DNA of 64,000 nt from Glycomyces sp040645615 (GTDB lineage: Bacteria; Actinomycetota; Actinomycetes; Mycobacteriales; Micromonosporaceae): contig NZ_JBEYYO010000007.1 of the NCBI RefSeq assembly GCF_040645615.1, forward strand, positions 62,001 to 126,000, in the 5' to 3' direction. Positions 1 through 8,133 of this stretch are shown here, piece after piece. How positions within the stretch are numbered: position 1 is the first letter of the stretch; every line of letters begins with the position of its first letter. Below the pieces are notes generated by a model that was given only the letters and a program-made list of their open reading frames with translations, was not told the DNA's origin and searched no databases. Made by a program: the position numbers and the translations under genes.

Positions 1-723
1 CACTCGCGTCTGCTCGAGCGCTGCGCGAAGCTGTCGGACGAGCTGGGCGCGGGTTCGATGACGGGTCTGCCGATCATCGAGACCAAGGCCGGCGACATCT
101 CGCAGTTCATCCCGACCAACGTCATCTCGATCACCGACGGCCAGGTCTTCCTCGAAGAGGGCCTGTTCAACTCGGGTGTGCGCCCGGCGATCAACGTCGG
201 TACCTCCGTCTCCCGTGTCGGTGGCGCCGCGCAGACCAAGGGTATGAAGGGCGTGGCCGGTTCGCTTCGCCTCGACCTGGCCCAGTACCGCGACCTGGAG
301 GCCTTCGCCGCCTTCGCGTCCGACCTGGACGCCGCTTCGCGCGCCCAGCTCGACCGTGGTCTGCGGATGGTCGAACTGCTCAAGCAGGGGGTGGCCGAGC
401 CGTACCCGATGGGCGAGGAGACCATCTCGATCTGGGCGGGCACCTCGGGCGAGCTCGACGACATCCCCGTCGGCGAGATCCGCCGCTTCGAGAACGAGTT
501 CCTCACCTACATGCGCGCCAACCACAAGGACGTCGTGGCCCAGCTCACCGAGGGCAACACGAAGGTGGCCGGCGACATCGAGGACACCCTCAAGCGCGCG
601 ATCGCCAAGTTCAAGCAGATGTTCAAGGCCAGCGCCGACGACCTGCACGTGACCGACACCGCTGAAGACGCCCTCGAAGGCGACGTGGACGTCGAGACCG
701 TCAAGCGCGTCAAGAAGGGTTAG
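1..723 (+). CDS. atpA: ATP synthase F1 subunit alpha, C-terminal part
   Basis: The open frame runs in from the left edge, so the N-terminal nucleotide-binding part lies outside the window. It is the F1 alpha subunit, the non-catalytic partner of beta in the alpha3beta3 hexamer on the cytoplasmic face of the membrane. The visible part begins at HSRLLERCAKL and continues with ETKAGDISQFIPTNVISITD and SVSRVGGAAQTKGMK, which are hallmark alpha-subunit segments. The VSRVGG segment carries the arginine finger that reaches into the beta active site. After it comes the helical C-terminal domain. The stop codon lies 2 nt before atpG, as expected within an atp operon. The identification is firm; only the 5' part is missing. 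Confidence 0.97.
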   Translation, partial: HSRLLERCAKLSDELGAGSMTGLPIIETKAGDISQFIPTNVISITDGQVFLEEGLFNSGVRPAINVGTSVSRVGGAAQTKGMKGVAGSLRLDLAQYRDLEAFAAFASDLDAASRAQLDRGLRMVELLKQGVAEPYPMGEETISIWAGTSGELDDIPVGEIRRFENEFLTYMRANHKDVVAQLTEGNTKVAGDIEDTLKRAIAKFKQMFKASADDLHVTDTAEDALEGDVDVETVKRVKKG

Positions 724-725
724 CC

Positions 726-1664
726 ATGTCAGCGCAGCTTCGTAGTTTGCGTAAGCGGCTGAAGTCGACCCAGTCCATCAAGAAGATCACCAAGGCGCAG
801 GAGCTGGTCGCCACCAGCCGCATCGCCAAGGCGCAGGAACGGGTCGCGGCTTCGCTGCCGTACGCCCGCGCCATGACCTCGGTGATGACCTCGCTCGCGT
901 CCAACGCGTCGATCAACCACCCGCTGCTCCAGCCGCGTCCCGCGGTCCGGCGCGCGGGGGTGCTGGTGATCACGGCGGACAAGGGGATGTGCGGCGGCTA
1001 CAACGCCAACGTCATCCGCACCGCCGAGCAGCTGGTCTCGCGTCTCGCCGAAGAGGGCAAGGTCCCGGTGCTGTACGTCGTCGGCCGCAAGGGCGTCGAC
1101 TACTACCGGTTCCGCTCCAGGCAGATCGAGCAGTCCTGGACCGGGTTCTCCCAGCAGCCGAAGGTCTCGGACGCGCAGAAGATCACCCGGACGCTGCTCA
1201 CGGCGTTCATGTCCGGGGCCGACGACGAGGGTGACGACGCGGGAGCGGACGGTATCCTCGGAATCGATGAACTGCACATCGTCCACACCCGGTTCGTCTC
1301 TCTGCTGACGCAGAACCCTGAGCCGAGGCAGTTGGCCCCGCTCGAAGTCGAGGAAGTGGAGGAGCACGAGCTCGAAGAGCACGTGCTGCTCCCCGACTAC
1401 GAGTTCGAGCCGAACCCGGAGGCGCTGCTCGACGCGCTGCTGCCGAAGTATCTGACGACCCGCATCTACGCGTCGTTGATCGACGCGGCGGCGAGTGAGC
1501 TGGCGGCCAAGCGCCGGGCCATGAAGGCGGCAACGGACAACGCCGAAGAATTGATCAAGACCCTGCGGCGGAGCGCGAACGCGGCGCGGCAGGCGGCGAT
1601 CACGCAGGAGATCAGCGAAATCGTGGGTGGGGCCAGTGCCCTTTCCGCCGCAGGAAGAGAGTAA
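726..1664 (+). CDS. atpG: ATP synthase F1 subunit gamma
   Basis: This is the central rotor shaft of F1 (312 aa), which couples proton flow through F0 to conformational change in alpha3beta3. The N-terminal helix begins MSAQLRSLRKRLKSTQSIKK and contains the usual ITKAQELVATSRIAKAQ segment. The middle Rossmann-like domain carries ADKGMCGGYNANVIR, and the C-terminal helix ends with QAAITQEISEIVGGASAL. An acidic, Glu-rich stretch at residues 197–215 (EVEEVEEHELEEHVL) lies in the variable surface region. The ATG sits 2 nt after the atpA stop and the gene ends 2 nt before atpD, so it is co-transcribed. The length is slightly above the usual value of about 300. Confidence 0.97.
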   Translation: MSAQLRSLRKRLKSTQSIKKITKAQELVATSRIAKAQERVAASLPYARAMTSVMTSLASNASINHPLLQPRPAVRRAGVLVITADKGMCGGYNANVIRTAEQLVSRLAEEGKVPVLYVVGRKGVDYYRFRSRQIEQSWTGFSQQPKVSDAQKITRTLLTAFMSGADDEGDDAGADGILGIDELHIVHTRFVSLLTQNPEPRQLAPLEVEEVEEHELEEHVLLPDYEFEPNPEALLDALLPKYLTTRIYASLIDAAASELAAKRRAMKAATDNAEELIKTLRRSANAARQAAITQEISEIVGGASALSAAGRE

Positions 1665-1666
1665 CG

Positions 1667-3094
1667 ATGACTGACACTCAAGGAGTGGGGCGCGTCGTAC
1701 GGGTCATCGGACCGGTCGTCGACGTCGAGTTCCCGCGAAACGCCATCCCGGCGATCTTCAACGCACTCCACGTTGACGTGACCTACGGCGGCGACGTGAA
1801 GACGCTGACCCTGGAAGTGGCCCAGCACCTGGGCGACAACCAGATCCGCGGCATCTGCATGGCGCCGACGGACGGCCTCGTCCGCGGTGCCGAGGTGCGC
1901 GACACCGGCGGCCAGATCAAGGTCCCCGTCGGCGACGGCATCAAGGGCAAGGTCTTCAACGTCCTCGGCGAATGCCTCAACCTCCCCGAGGGCGAAGAGC
2001 TTCAGGCCGACGACCACTGGGAGATCCACCGCCACGCCCCGGCGTTCGCGCAGCTGGAGCCGAAGACCGAGATGCTGGAGACCGGCATCAAGGCGATCGA
2101 CCTCCTCGCGCCGTACGTCAAGGGCGGCAAGATCGGCCTGTTCGGCGGCGCCGGCGTGGGCAAGACGGTGCTCATCCAGGAGATGATCATCCGTGTGGCC
2201 CAGAACTTCGGCGGGTCCTCCGTGTTCGCCGGTGTCGGCGAGCGCACCCGTGAGGGCAACGACCTCATCGCCGAGATGGACGAGGCGGGCGTGCTGCCCA
2301 AGACCTCGCTCGTCTACGGCCAGATGGACGAGCCGCCGGGGGTGCGTCTTCGCGTGGCCCTGTCGGCCCTGACGATGGCCGAGTACTTCCGCGACGTCAA
2401 GAACCAGGAGGTGCTGCTCTTCATCGACAACATCTTCCGGTTCACGCAGGCCGGTTCGGAGACCTCCGCGCTGCTGGGCCGCATGCCCTCGGCCGTGGGT
2501 TACCAGCCGACCCTCGCCGACGAGATGGGTGAGCTCCAGGAGCGCATCACCTCGCTGCGCGGTAAGGCCATCACCTCGATGCAGGCCGTGTACGTCCCCG
2601 CGGACGACTACACCGACCCGGCGCCGTTCACCGCGTTCACGCACCTGGACGCGACGACGAACCTGGAGCGGAAGATCTCCGACAAGGGCATCTACCCCGC
2701 GATCGACCCGCTGGCCTCGAACTCCCGAATCCTGGAGCCCGAGGTCGTCGGCGCCGAGCACTACGCGGTCGCCTCGCAGGTGAAGCAGATCCTCCAGAAG
2801 TACAACGAACTTCAGGACATCATCGCGATCCTCGGCATGGACGAGCTCTCCGAAGAGGACCGCCTCGTCGTGGGCCGCGCGCGCCGCATCGAGCGCTTCC
2901 TGTCGCAGAACACGTTCGCGGCGAAGCAGTTCACCGGTGTCGAGGGCTCGTTCGTCCCCGTCAAGGAGACCGTCGAGGCCTTCAAGAAGATCGCCGAAGG
3001 GGAGTACGACCACTTCCCCGAGCAGGCGTTCTTCATGTGCGGCGGCCTGGACGACCTGCACAAGAACGAAGAGGAGCTCCGCAAGAAGGGCTAA
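1667..3094 (+). CDS. atpD: ATP synthase F1 subunit beta
   Basis: This is the catalytic subunit of F1 ATPase (475 aa). It has the Walker A loop GGAGVGKTVLIQE near residue 163, followed by the catalytic GERTREGNDL segment. Walker B is VLLFIDNIFRF, and the beta signature ALLGRMPSAVGYQPTL follows. The C-terminal DELSEEDRLVVGRARRIERF segment contains the DELSEED lever. It ends at a strong hairpin terminator, so transcription of the operon stops here. The epsilon subunit gene (atpC) usually follows directly in actinobacteria. It is absent, and the next gene lies on the other strand. Confidence 0.98.
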   Translation: MTDTQGVGRVVRVIGPVVDVEFPRNAIPAIFNALHVDVTYGGDVKTLTLEVAQHLGDNQIRGICMAPTDGLVRGAEVRDTGGQIKVPVGDGIKGKVFNVLGECLNLPEGEELQADDHWEIHRHAPAFAQLEPKTEMLETGIKAIDLLAPYVKGGKIGLFGGAGVGKTVLIQEMIIRVAQNFGGSSVFAGVGERTREGNDLIAEMDEAGVLPKTSLVYGQMDEPPGVRLRVALSALTMAEYFRDVKNQEVLLFIDNIFRFTQAGSETSALLGRMPSAVGYQPTLADEMGELQERITSLRGKAITSMQAVYVPADDYTDPAPFTAFTHLDATTNLERKISDKGIYPAIDPLASNSRILEPEVVGAEHYAVASQVKQILQKYNELQDIIAILGMDELSEEDRLVVGRARRIERFLSQNTFAAKQFTGVEGSFVPVKETVEAFKKIAEGEYDHFPEQAFFMCGGLDDLHKNEEELRKKG

Positions 3095-3112
3095 CCTTCG
3101 AGCAGAGCAAGA

Positions 3113-3148
3113 CGACGGCCCCGGAACCGAAAGGTTCCGGGGCCGTCG
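3113..3148 (+). terminator. Intrinsic terminator of the atp operon
   Basis: A perfect 16-bp inverted repeat (3113–3128 and 3133–3148) with a GAAA tetraloop lies 19 nt after the atpD stop. There is no clear T-tract on the plus strand. It probably also ends transcription from the convergent gene at 3173–3685. Confidence 0.8.
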
Positions 3149-3172
3149 CGTTCCCCAGGTGCGCGGTCTCGG

Positions 3173-3685
3173 TCAGTCGTCGTCGTCGGACAGGAGCTTC
3201 GCGGCGGGTGCGCCGTTCGTGCAGGCGACCTCGTAGAAGAAGCCGTCGTCGTAGTCGTCATCGTCATCGTCGTCGTCACCGCTGTCGGTGAACGCGATGG
3301 TCGCCACTGCGGCGGGGCCGGGGGCGACGGGGCCGGTGCTCCAGCCCTGGGCGGGGACCCACCAGTCGAGGCGGACCTGGTCGCCTTCGCAGACGGCTTG
3401 GAAGGTGCCGCCGTCGCCGCCGAGGACGTGCCCGTCCGCCGCCGAGGGTGTGGCCTCCAACTGGCCGGTCGGCGTCTGGGACGCGGGGGATTCGGACTCC
3501 GAGGCCGACCCGGCTGGAGTGGTGCCTCGGGCGTCCTCCAAGGAAGCCAGCACGTCCTCTTGCGACATCGGCTGTTCGGGTCCCGCGAGGCTGCCGCCCT
3601 GCGCCAGGGCCACCGCGCCGATCCCCGCCGCCACCGCGACCGCCGCTGCCGCGGCCCAACCGCTCACTACCCATTTCCTCTGCAT
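3173..3685 (-). CDS. Secreted or membrane-anchored acidic hypothetical protein
   Basis: I do not recognise the family (170 aa). The N-terminus has two basic residues and then a long Ala/Val hydrophobic stretch (residues 9–30), which is a signal peptide or signal anchor. A Ser/Thr/Pro-rich linker covers about residues 50–85. A small folded region around FQAVCEGDQVRLDWW to ATIAFTDS holds one of two cysteines; the other is in the VACTNG segment, and they could form a disulfide. Two poly-aspartate runs (about residues 136–144 and the C-terminus) could bind metal or carry negative charge. It is divergent from the response regulator at 3798, and the shared gap holds phased TAAG repeats. It is therefore probably a target or accessory of that two-component system. 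Confidence 0.7.
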   Translation of the reverse strand: MQRKWVVSGWAAAAAVAVAAGIGAVALAQGGSLAGPEQPMSQEDVLASLEDARGTTPAGSASESESPASQTPTGQLEATPSAADGHVLGGDGGTFQAVCEGDQVRLDWWVPAQGWSTGPVAPGPAAVATIAFTDSGDDDDDDDDYDDGFFYEVACTNGAPAAKLLSDDDD

Positions 3686-3708
3686 GACTCCAGCGTGCCC
3701 GAGCCGGG

Positions 3709-3743
3709 GTTAAGACCGCGATAAGGCCGCTCTAAGCCTGCGC
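3709..3743. promoter_or_regulatory. Candidate response-regulator operator (three TAAG half-sites, 11-bp phase)
   Basis: TAAG occurs at 3711, 3722 and 3733, exactly 11 bp apart, in the units TAAGACCGCGA, TAAGGCCGCTC and TAAGCCTGCGC. OmpR/PhoB-family dimers typically bind direct repeats with 11-bp phase. The site lies between the secreted protein (about 25 nt upstream of its start) and the response regulator. A matching site lies at 7150–7184. Confidence 0.6.
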
Positions 3744-3784
3744 GGACCACGCCCCAGGGGTGGATTCGCGGTGCCTCGGCCGCA

Positions 3785-3790
3785 TAGCAT
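3785..3790 (+). promoter_or_regulatory. -10 element of a probable leaderless transcript
   Basis: TAGCAT fits TANNNT and ends 7 nt before the ATG at 3798, with no Shine-Dalgarno sequence between. Transcription would start at or next to the start codon of the response regulator. Confidence 0.45.
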
Positions 3791-3797
3791 TCCGGCC

Positions 3798-4499
3798 ATG
3801 GCCCAACTGCTCTTGATCGAGGACGACGAGCGCGTCCGCACCGCGCTGCTGCGGTCCCTGCGCGACCTGAACCACCAGGTCGCCTCCGCGCCCGACGCGA
3901 TGAGCGGGCTGCGCGCCGCGATCGACCACCGGCCCGACCTCGTCGTCCTCGACCTCGGCCTGCCCGACCTCGACGGGAGCCAGATGCTGCGCATGCTCCG
4001 CGGCGTCTCGGACGTGCCGGTGATCGTGGCGACCGCCCGCGACGACGAGGACGAGATCGTCCGCGTCCTCGGCTCGGGAGCCGACGACTACGTGGTCAAG
4101 CCCTTCACCGCCAAGCAACTCGACGCCCGCATCCAGGCGGTCCTGCGACGCGTCGGCGGCGGCGCGGCCCCGCAGGACGCCACGGTTGCTTTGGGGCCCT
4201 TGCGCATCGACCCGCGAGGCCGATCCGCACGGCTCGACGGCGTCGCGCTCGAACTGAGCCCCAAGGAATTCGACCTGCTGCACTACCTCGCCGCCCGGGC
4301 CGGCGAGGTGGTCGCGAAGCGCCAGCTGCTCACCGACGTGTGGAACCTCCCGTTCGGCGGCGCCGACAAGACCGTCGACGTGCACCTGGCCTGGCTGCGG
4401 CGCAAGCTCGGGGAGACCGCACAGGCGCCGAGGTTCCTGCACACCGTGCGCGGCGTGGGCGTCAAGCTCGTCGACCCGACCGAAGGGAGCGCGACGTGA
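3798..4499 (+). CDS. OmpR/PhoB-family response regulator
   Basis: This is a DNA-binding response regulator of 233 aa. The receiver domain (about 1–115) has the acidic pair D9/D10, phospho-acceptor D52 in VVLDLGLPD, the T/S position in IVATARDDE and the conserved lysine in DYVVKPF. The winged-helix effector domain (about 135–230) has ELSPKEFDLLHYLAARAG and TVDVHLAWLRRKLGE followed by the wing RGVGVKL. I chose the internal ATG at 3798 over an in-frame ATG 27 nt upstream because the receiver fold starts at MAQLLLIEDDE and a -10 element lies just before it. Its stop overlaps the sensor kinase start by 4 nt. The phased TAAG repeats upstream suggest autoregulation. Confidence 0.93.
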   Translation: MAQLLLIEDDERVRTALLRSLRDLNHQVASAPDAMSGLRAAIDHRPDLVVLDLGLPDLDGSQMLRMLRGVSDVPVIVATARDDEDEIVRVLGSGADDYVVKPFTAKQLDARIQAVLRRVGGGAAPQDATVALGPLRIDPRGRSARLDGVALELSPKEFDLLHYLAARAGEVVAKRQLLTDVWNLPFGGADKTVDVHLAWLRRKLGETAQAPRFLHTVRGVGVKLVDPTEGSAT

Positions 4500-5755
4500 A
4501 GGCCCGCCTGACCCTCCTGGTAGCCGCCACGGCCACCATGATCCTCCTGGCATTCGCGATCCCCATGGGCATCCTGCTGCGCAACAGCGCCGCCCAGCAC
4601 GCCATCGACACCGCCGAGCAGGAGGGCCAACTGCTGACACCGGTCATCATCGGCGGCGACGTCGCCCAAGTCGAGGCCACACTCCAGAACCTCAACATGG
4701 AGTCGCAGCACCCGGTCACCGTGTTCTGGCCCGACGGGACGGTCTCGGGCGCCGAGGCGCCCCGCTCGGCCGCGGTCGACCTGGCCGCCACGGGGCAGTC
4801 CCTGACCGCCGCGACCGACGGCGGGCGGGAGATCCTGTTCGGCGTCGGACTCGCCGAGGGCACCGCGGTCATCCGCGTCCTGGTCACCGACGAGCAGCTC
4901 ACCGACGGCGTAGCCGAGTCCTGGCTGCTGCTCGGCACGATCGCATTGGCGCTCTTGGGCGTCGGACTGCTGCTCGCGGCCCGGCTGGCCCGGGTGCTGC
5001 TCGTGCCGCTGAGCGACCTCTCGGCCGTGTCGCACCGGCTCGCCGGAGGCGACCTGGAGGCCCGCGCGGAGGCCAGCGGTCCGGAAGAGCTGAGCGAGGT
5101 CGGCCGCGCCCTCAACACGCTCGCCGACCGCATCAAGGACCTCCTCGAAGCCGAACGCGAACGCGTCGCCGACCTCTCCCACCGGCTCCGCACCCCGCTG
5201 ACGGTGCTGCGCCTGGAGTCCGAAGCCCTGCGCGACCCCGCCGAGCGGGCCACGATCGAGCAGGCCGTCGGCGAGGTCGAGCGCTCGGTGAACCTGGCGA
5301 TCGAGGACGCCCGCAAGCCCGCCGAGGCCGGGACCTGCGACGCGGCCGCGGTGGTCGCCGAGCGGGTCGGGTTCTGGTCGGCGCTGGCCGAGGACACCGC
5401 CCGCGAGTGCCGGGTCCGGCTGGCGCCCGGGCCGCTGCCGGTCCAACTGTCGGCCGCTGACCTCGCCGCCGCCATGGACTCCCTGCTCGCCAACGTCTTC
5501 GCGCACACCCCGGACGGCACCGCGTTCGAGGTCCGGTTGACGCCGCGCTATGAAGGCGGTGCGACGGTCGACGTGATCGACGAGGGCCCGGGCCTGCCGA
5601 GCCTCGGCGTGTTCCAAAGAGGCGCCAGCGAAGGCGGTTCGACGGGGCTGGGCCTCGACATCGCCCGCCGCGCCGCCGCGGCCTCGGGCGGCCAGCTCGT
5701 GTTCGGCCAGGGTCCTGATGGTGCGGGCGCGCTCATCAGGCTCGAACTCGGCTGA
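4496..5755 (+). CDS. Sensor histidine kinase with HAMP domain
   Basis: This is a membrane sensor kinase of 419 aa. TM1 is near residues 5–25 and a short extracytoplasmic sensor follows (about 30–140). TM2 is in LLGTIALALLGVGLLLAARL, then come HAMP and the dimerisation domain with H229 in LSHRLRTPLT. The ATPase domain has an N-box (SLLANVFAHTPDG), a G1 box (DEGPGLP) and a G2 box (STGLGLDIARR). The GTG start overlaps the response regulator stop, so the two are translationally coupled cognate partners. Its 3' end overlaps the convergent VTC-domain gene by 20 bp. The ligand cannot be deduced; context suggests an envelope signal. Confidence 0.93.
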   Translation: MKARLTLLVAATATMILLAFAIPMGILLRNSAAQHAIDTAEQEGQLLTPVIIGGDVAQVEATLQNLNMESQHPVTVFWPDGTVSGAEAPRSAAVDLAATGQSLTAATDGGREILFGVGLAEGTAVIRVLVTDEQLTDGVAESWLLLGTIALALLGVGLLLAARLARVLLVPLSDLSAVSHRLAGGDLEARAEASGPEELSEVGRALNTLADRIKDLLEAERERVADLSHRLRTPLTVLRLESEALRDPAERATIEQAVGEVERSVNLAIEDARKPAEAGTCDAAAVVAERVGFWSALAEDTARECRVRLAPGPLPVQLSAADLAAAMDSLLANVFAHTPDGTAFEVRLTPRYEGGATVDVIDEGPGLPSLGVFQRGASEGGSTGLGLDIARRAAAASGGQLVFGQGPDGAGALIRLELG

Positions 5756-6503
5756 TCCCGAAGCATTCGCGCATGGCTCGCGACCACGGGTTCGCGCGCG
5801 TCCCGGGGGTGAGGGCCGCGACGGCGATGCAGTACTTCGAGACCGACGCGGGCCGCGCGCCCAGTTCCCACAGGAGGCGGTCGGCCGGGCCGCCCGGCTT
5901 GGCGGCCTTGACCTCGACGAGGCACAGTGGCCGCGCCGCGACCGTCCCCCAGCCGGTGACGCACCGCAGGTCCTCGTCGCAGGTGATCCGGGAGCCCTCG
6001 CGCGGGTTCACCAGGGTGTGCCGCCGGTAGTCGGTGCGCAGCCGCGCCTCCAGCCCCGGCGGCACTGCCGTCCCGTACGCGTTCCACAGAGCCTGGGCCA
6101 GGTACGCGGCGGCCTCGGGGGTGATCCTGGCCGCGTCGGCGGCCCGGTACGGGAGCCGTTCCTTCACCGTGTTCTGCCGCGCGCCTTTGAGTTTCACCTC
6201 GAACGCGCACTCCCCGGAGTCGGCGTAGGTGCGGGTGCGCACTTTGAAGCGCCGCCGCCGTCCTTGCAGGTGCTGCCGGTACGTCAGCAGGTCCGGGGTG
6301 TCGAAGTACACCGACTCGTACGCGAAGCGCCGCCTGCCGCCGATGTCGAGGCACGACCACGCGCCGGTGGCCGCGAGCACCTCGCGGAACCGCGCGTACG
6401 CGTCGGGGCGCAGCAGGTACTTCGTGTCCACTCGGGTCTGGAGGTCGGCGGCGGCCAGGACCTCGGCGAGCCCGAGCCCCGCGAACGCGTCGAGGCCGCT
6501 CAT
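5736..6503 (-). CDS. VTC-domain (polyphosphate polymerase-like) protein
   Basis: The protein (255 aa) has the tunnel-fold VTC domain first defined in yeast vacuolar polyphosphate polymerase. Visible basic and acidic motifs are TRVDTKYLL, YESVYFDTPDLLTY, RRRRFKVRTRTY, CAFEVKLKG and VKERLPY, with a later LVEVKAAKPGG strand. These supply the Arg/Lys and Glu residues that line the tunnel in the family. Bacterial members commonly pair with DUF4956 membrane proteins, and here the upstream gene is exactly that, overlapping by 4 nt. Whether it makes polyphosphate is inferred from the domain only. Confidence 0.85.
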   Translation of the reverse strand: MSGLDAFAGLGLAEVLAAADLQTRVDTKYLLRPDAYARFREVLAATGAWSCLDIGGRRRFAYESVYFDTPDLLTYRQHLQGRRRRFKVRTRTYADSGECAFEVKLKGARQNTVKERLPYRAADAARITPEAAAYLAQALWNAYGTAVPPGLEARLRTDYRRHTLVNPREGSRITCDEDLRCVTGWGTVAARPLCLVEVKAAKPGGPADRLLWELGARPASVSKYCIAVAALTPGTRANPWSRAMRECFGISRVRA

Positions 6504-7096
6504 CGGGTCCTCGCCAGCGGCAGTGTGCGGGTGCTCGCGCCGGTCGCGGCGTGCGGCTGGAACCGCACGTCCACGGTCATGGTCTCGCGCACGTAGTCGG
6601 CGTCGATCACCTCGAACTTGCGCACCGCGCCATCGAGTCGCCGTTCCAGGTCCTCGCGCAGCCGTGCCTCGTCGCGGTGGACGGTGTCGAGGATGAGGAC
6701 GCGGTGGCGCGAGCGGTTCGCCAGGCGCGGGTGGTCGGCGATGAACATGGTGAGCACCAGGAGCGCGCTCAGTCCGATCATGACCACCGGGCGGGACGAG
6801 CCGATCCCGTTGATCAGGCCCAGCGCGAGCGCCGTGAAGTAGTACCCCACGTCGCGCTGCGAGATCTGGTCGGAGCGCAGCCGCAGGATCGACAGGACCC
6901 CGAAGAGCCCGAAGGCGAGCCCGAGGCTCACCTGCTGGGCGAGCATGAGCGCCGAGACGGCGAACACCCCCACGTTCAGGGCCACGTAGGCCAGCGCCAG
7001 GTCGGTGCGGTGGTGTCGACGGTAGTAGATCGGGTAGGCGAGCACGGTGATCGCGAACAGGTCCAGGGGCAATGCGAGTGCGAGCGCGAGACTCAA
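6500..7096 (-). CDS. DUF4956 integral membrane protein
   Basis: A 198-aa protein with about four transmembrane segments in the first 120 residues, followed by a cytoplasmic alpha/beta domain (LANRSRHRVLILDTVH to ETMTVDVRF). The LFGVLSILRLRSDQISQRD segment between membrane helices is typical of DUF4956. The TTG start is favoured by the GAGGAGG ribosome site 5 nt upstream. It is the first gene of a two-gene operon with the VTC-domain protein and probably its membrane partner. A phased TAAG repeat site about 55 nt upstream suggests control by the adjacent two-component system. Confidence 0.85.
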   Translation of the reverse strand: MSLALALALPLDLFAITVLAYPIYYRRHHRTDLALAYVALNVGVFAVSALMLAQQVSLGLAFGLFGVLSILRLRSDQISQRDVGYYFTALALGLINGIGSSRPVVMIGLSALLVLTMFIADHPRLANRSRHRVLILDTVHRDEARLREDLERRLDGAVRKFEVIDADYVRETMTVDVRFQPHAATGASTRTLPLARTR

Positions 7097-7149
7097 CGGG
7101 TCCTCCTCGGTTGCGGCGGTTGCATGTGGAGAACCGTATGGGCGTCGAG

Positions 7150-7184
7150 GTTAAGACTCCGCTAAGCGGTGAATAAAGGGCGGA
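7150..7184. promoter_or_regulatory. Second candidate response-regulator operator (TAAG, TAAG, TAAA; 11-bp phase)
   Basis: TAAG at 7152 and 7163 and TAAA at 7174 repeat with the same 11-bp phase and the same preceding GGT as the site at 3709–3743. It lies upstream of the DUF4956–VTC transcript and downstream of the glycosyltransferase gene. Confidence 0.55.
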
Positions 7185-7227
7185 CAGCAGGTGAATCGCA
7201 GGCGTGACCCGTTGCGGGCCTGGCGGG

Positions 7228-8133
7228 TCAGATGCCGCGGCCTCTTCTGTGGAGGGCCGCCATCACCGCTGGGACGCCGACGATGCCCGCCGCCGCCGCT
7301 GCCGCGACCGCCGCCCTGGGTTCGCTCGGGTTGGCCTTGGTGGCTCGCACGGCCCAGCGCAGTGCCTCTTTGCGGTCGCCGATGGCCGCGTGCCAGCACG
7401 CGATCTGGCCGTAGACGCGCGCGGCGCCCTCGGGGCTGCCGTGGATCTCGGGGTGGCGGTCGAGGATCCACCGCAGCGAGGAGATCTTGGTGTCCCAACG
7501 GGTCTCGAAGTGCGAGCCGGCCCAGTTGACGAGCGCGTAGGGCACATCGACGTGCGCGATGGGCCGCCGCCTGGAGGCGCGCAGCAGCATGTCCCAGTCC
7601 TCGTTCTGGCTGCCCGGCGCGTCTTCGGCCACGAGGCCGAGCCCGCCCAGGAGCGCCGAACGGCGGAAGATGAACGTGGACGAGTGCAGCATCATCATCC
7701 GCGACCTGAGCAGGTCGGCGTGCCGCACCATGGTCTTCTGCGCCAGGCGCGAGTTGCGCCGCCCCCGGTAGTCGACCTCGATCGCGGTGGTGCACAGCTC
7801 GGCCTCGGTGCCCAGGGCCGCGACCTGCGCGGCGAGCTTCCCGGGGAGCCATTCGTCGTCGTCGTCGAGGAACGCCACCAGATCCGTGTCCAGCGCGGTG
7901 ATCCCGGTGTTGCGGGCCCCCGCGAGCCCGGGGGTGCGGTCGTTCTTGACCACCCGCACCGGCCGGTTCCCCTCGGCCGCGATGCTCTCGTCGGGTTTGG
8001 CGCGGTCGTAGACCACGACCACCTCGATCGAGCCGGGGTAGAACTGGGTCAGCACCGACCGCAGCGCGGCCCGCATCTGCTGCGGACGGTCGTGCGTGGG
8101 GATCACGACCCCCACCGAAGGCCAGTCAGTCAT
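7228..8133 (-). CDS. Family 2 glycosyltransferase
   Basis: A GT-A fold, inverting glycosyltransferase of 301 aa. The nucleotide-sugar binding start is VGVVIPTHDRPQQ, the loop is VVVYDRAKPD, and AFLDDDDEW is the metal-binding DXD-type motif. A later region, SQNEDWDMLLRASRR, carries the ED dyad that provides the catalytic base in GT2 enzymes. There is no membrane segment. The ATG at 8133 is preferred over a TTG 9 nt upstream because GAGGAGG lies directly before that TTG, giving correct spacing only for the ATG. The gene overlaps the preceding sulfotransferase by 8 nt. It would add a sugar to the exopolysaccharide repeat unit. Confidence 0.9.
   Translation of the reverse strand: MTDWPSVGVVIPTHDRPQQMRAALRSVLTQFYPGSIEVVVVYDRAKPDESIAAEGNRPVRVVKNDRTPGLAGARNTGITALDTDLVAFLDDDDEWLPGKLAAQVAALGTEAELCTTAIEVDYRGRRNSRLAQKTMVRHADLLRSRMMMLHSSTFIFRRSALLGGLGLVAEDAPGSQNEDWDMLLRASRRRPIAHVDVPYALVNWAGSHFETRWDTKISSLRWILDRHPEIHGSPEGAARVYGQIACWHAAIGDRKEALRWAVRATKANPSEPRAAVAAAAAAGIVGVPAVMAALHRRGRGI

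Noticed and set aside
1466..3061. Long minus-strand frame across atpG/atpD
   Set aside because: Compositional shadow of well-identified genes on the plus strand.
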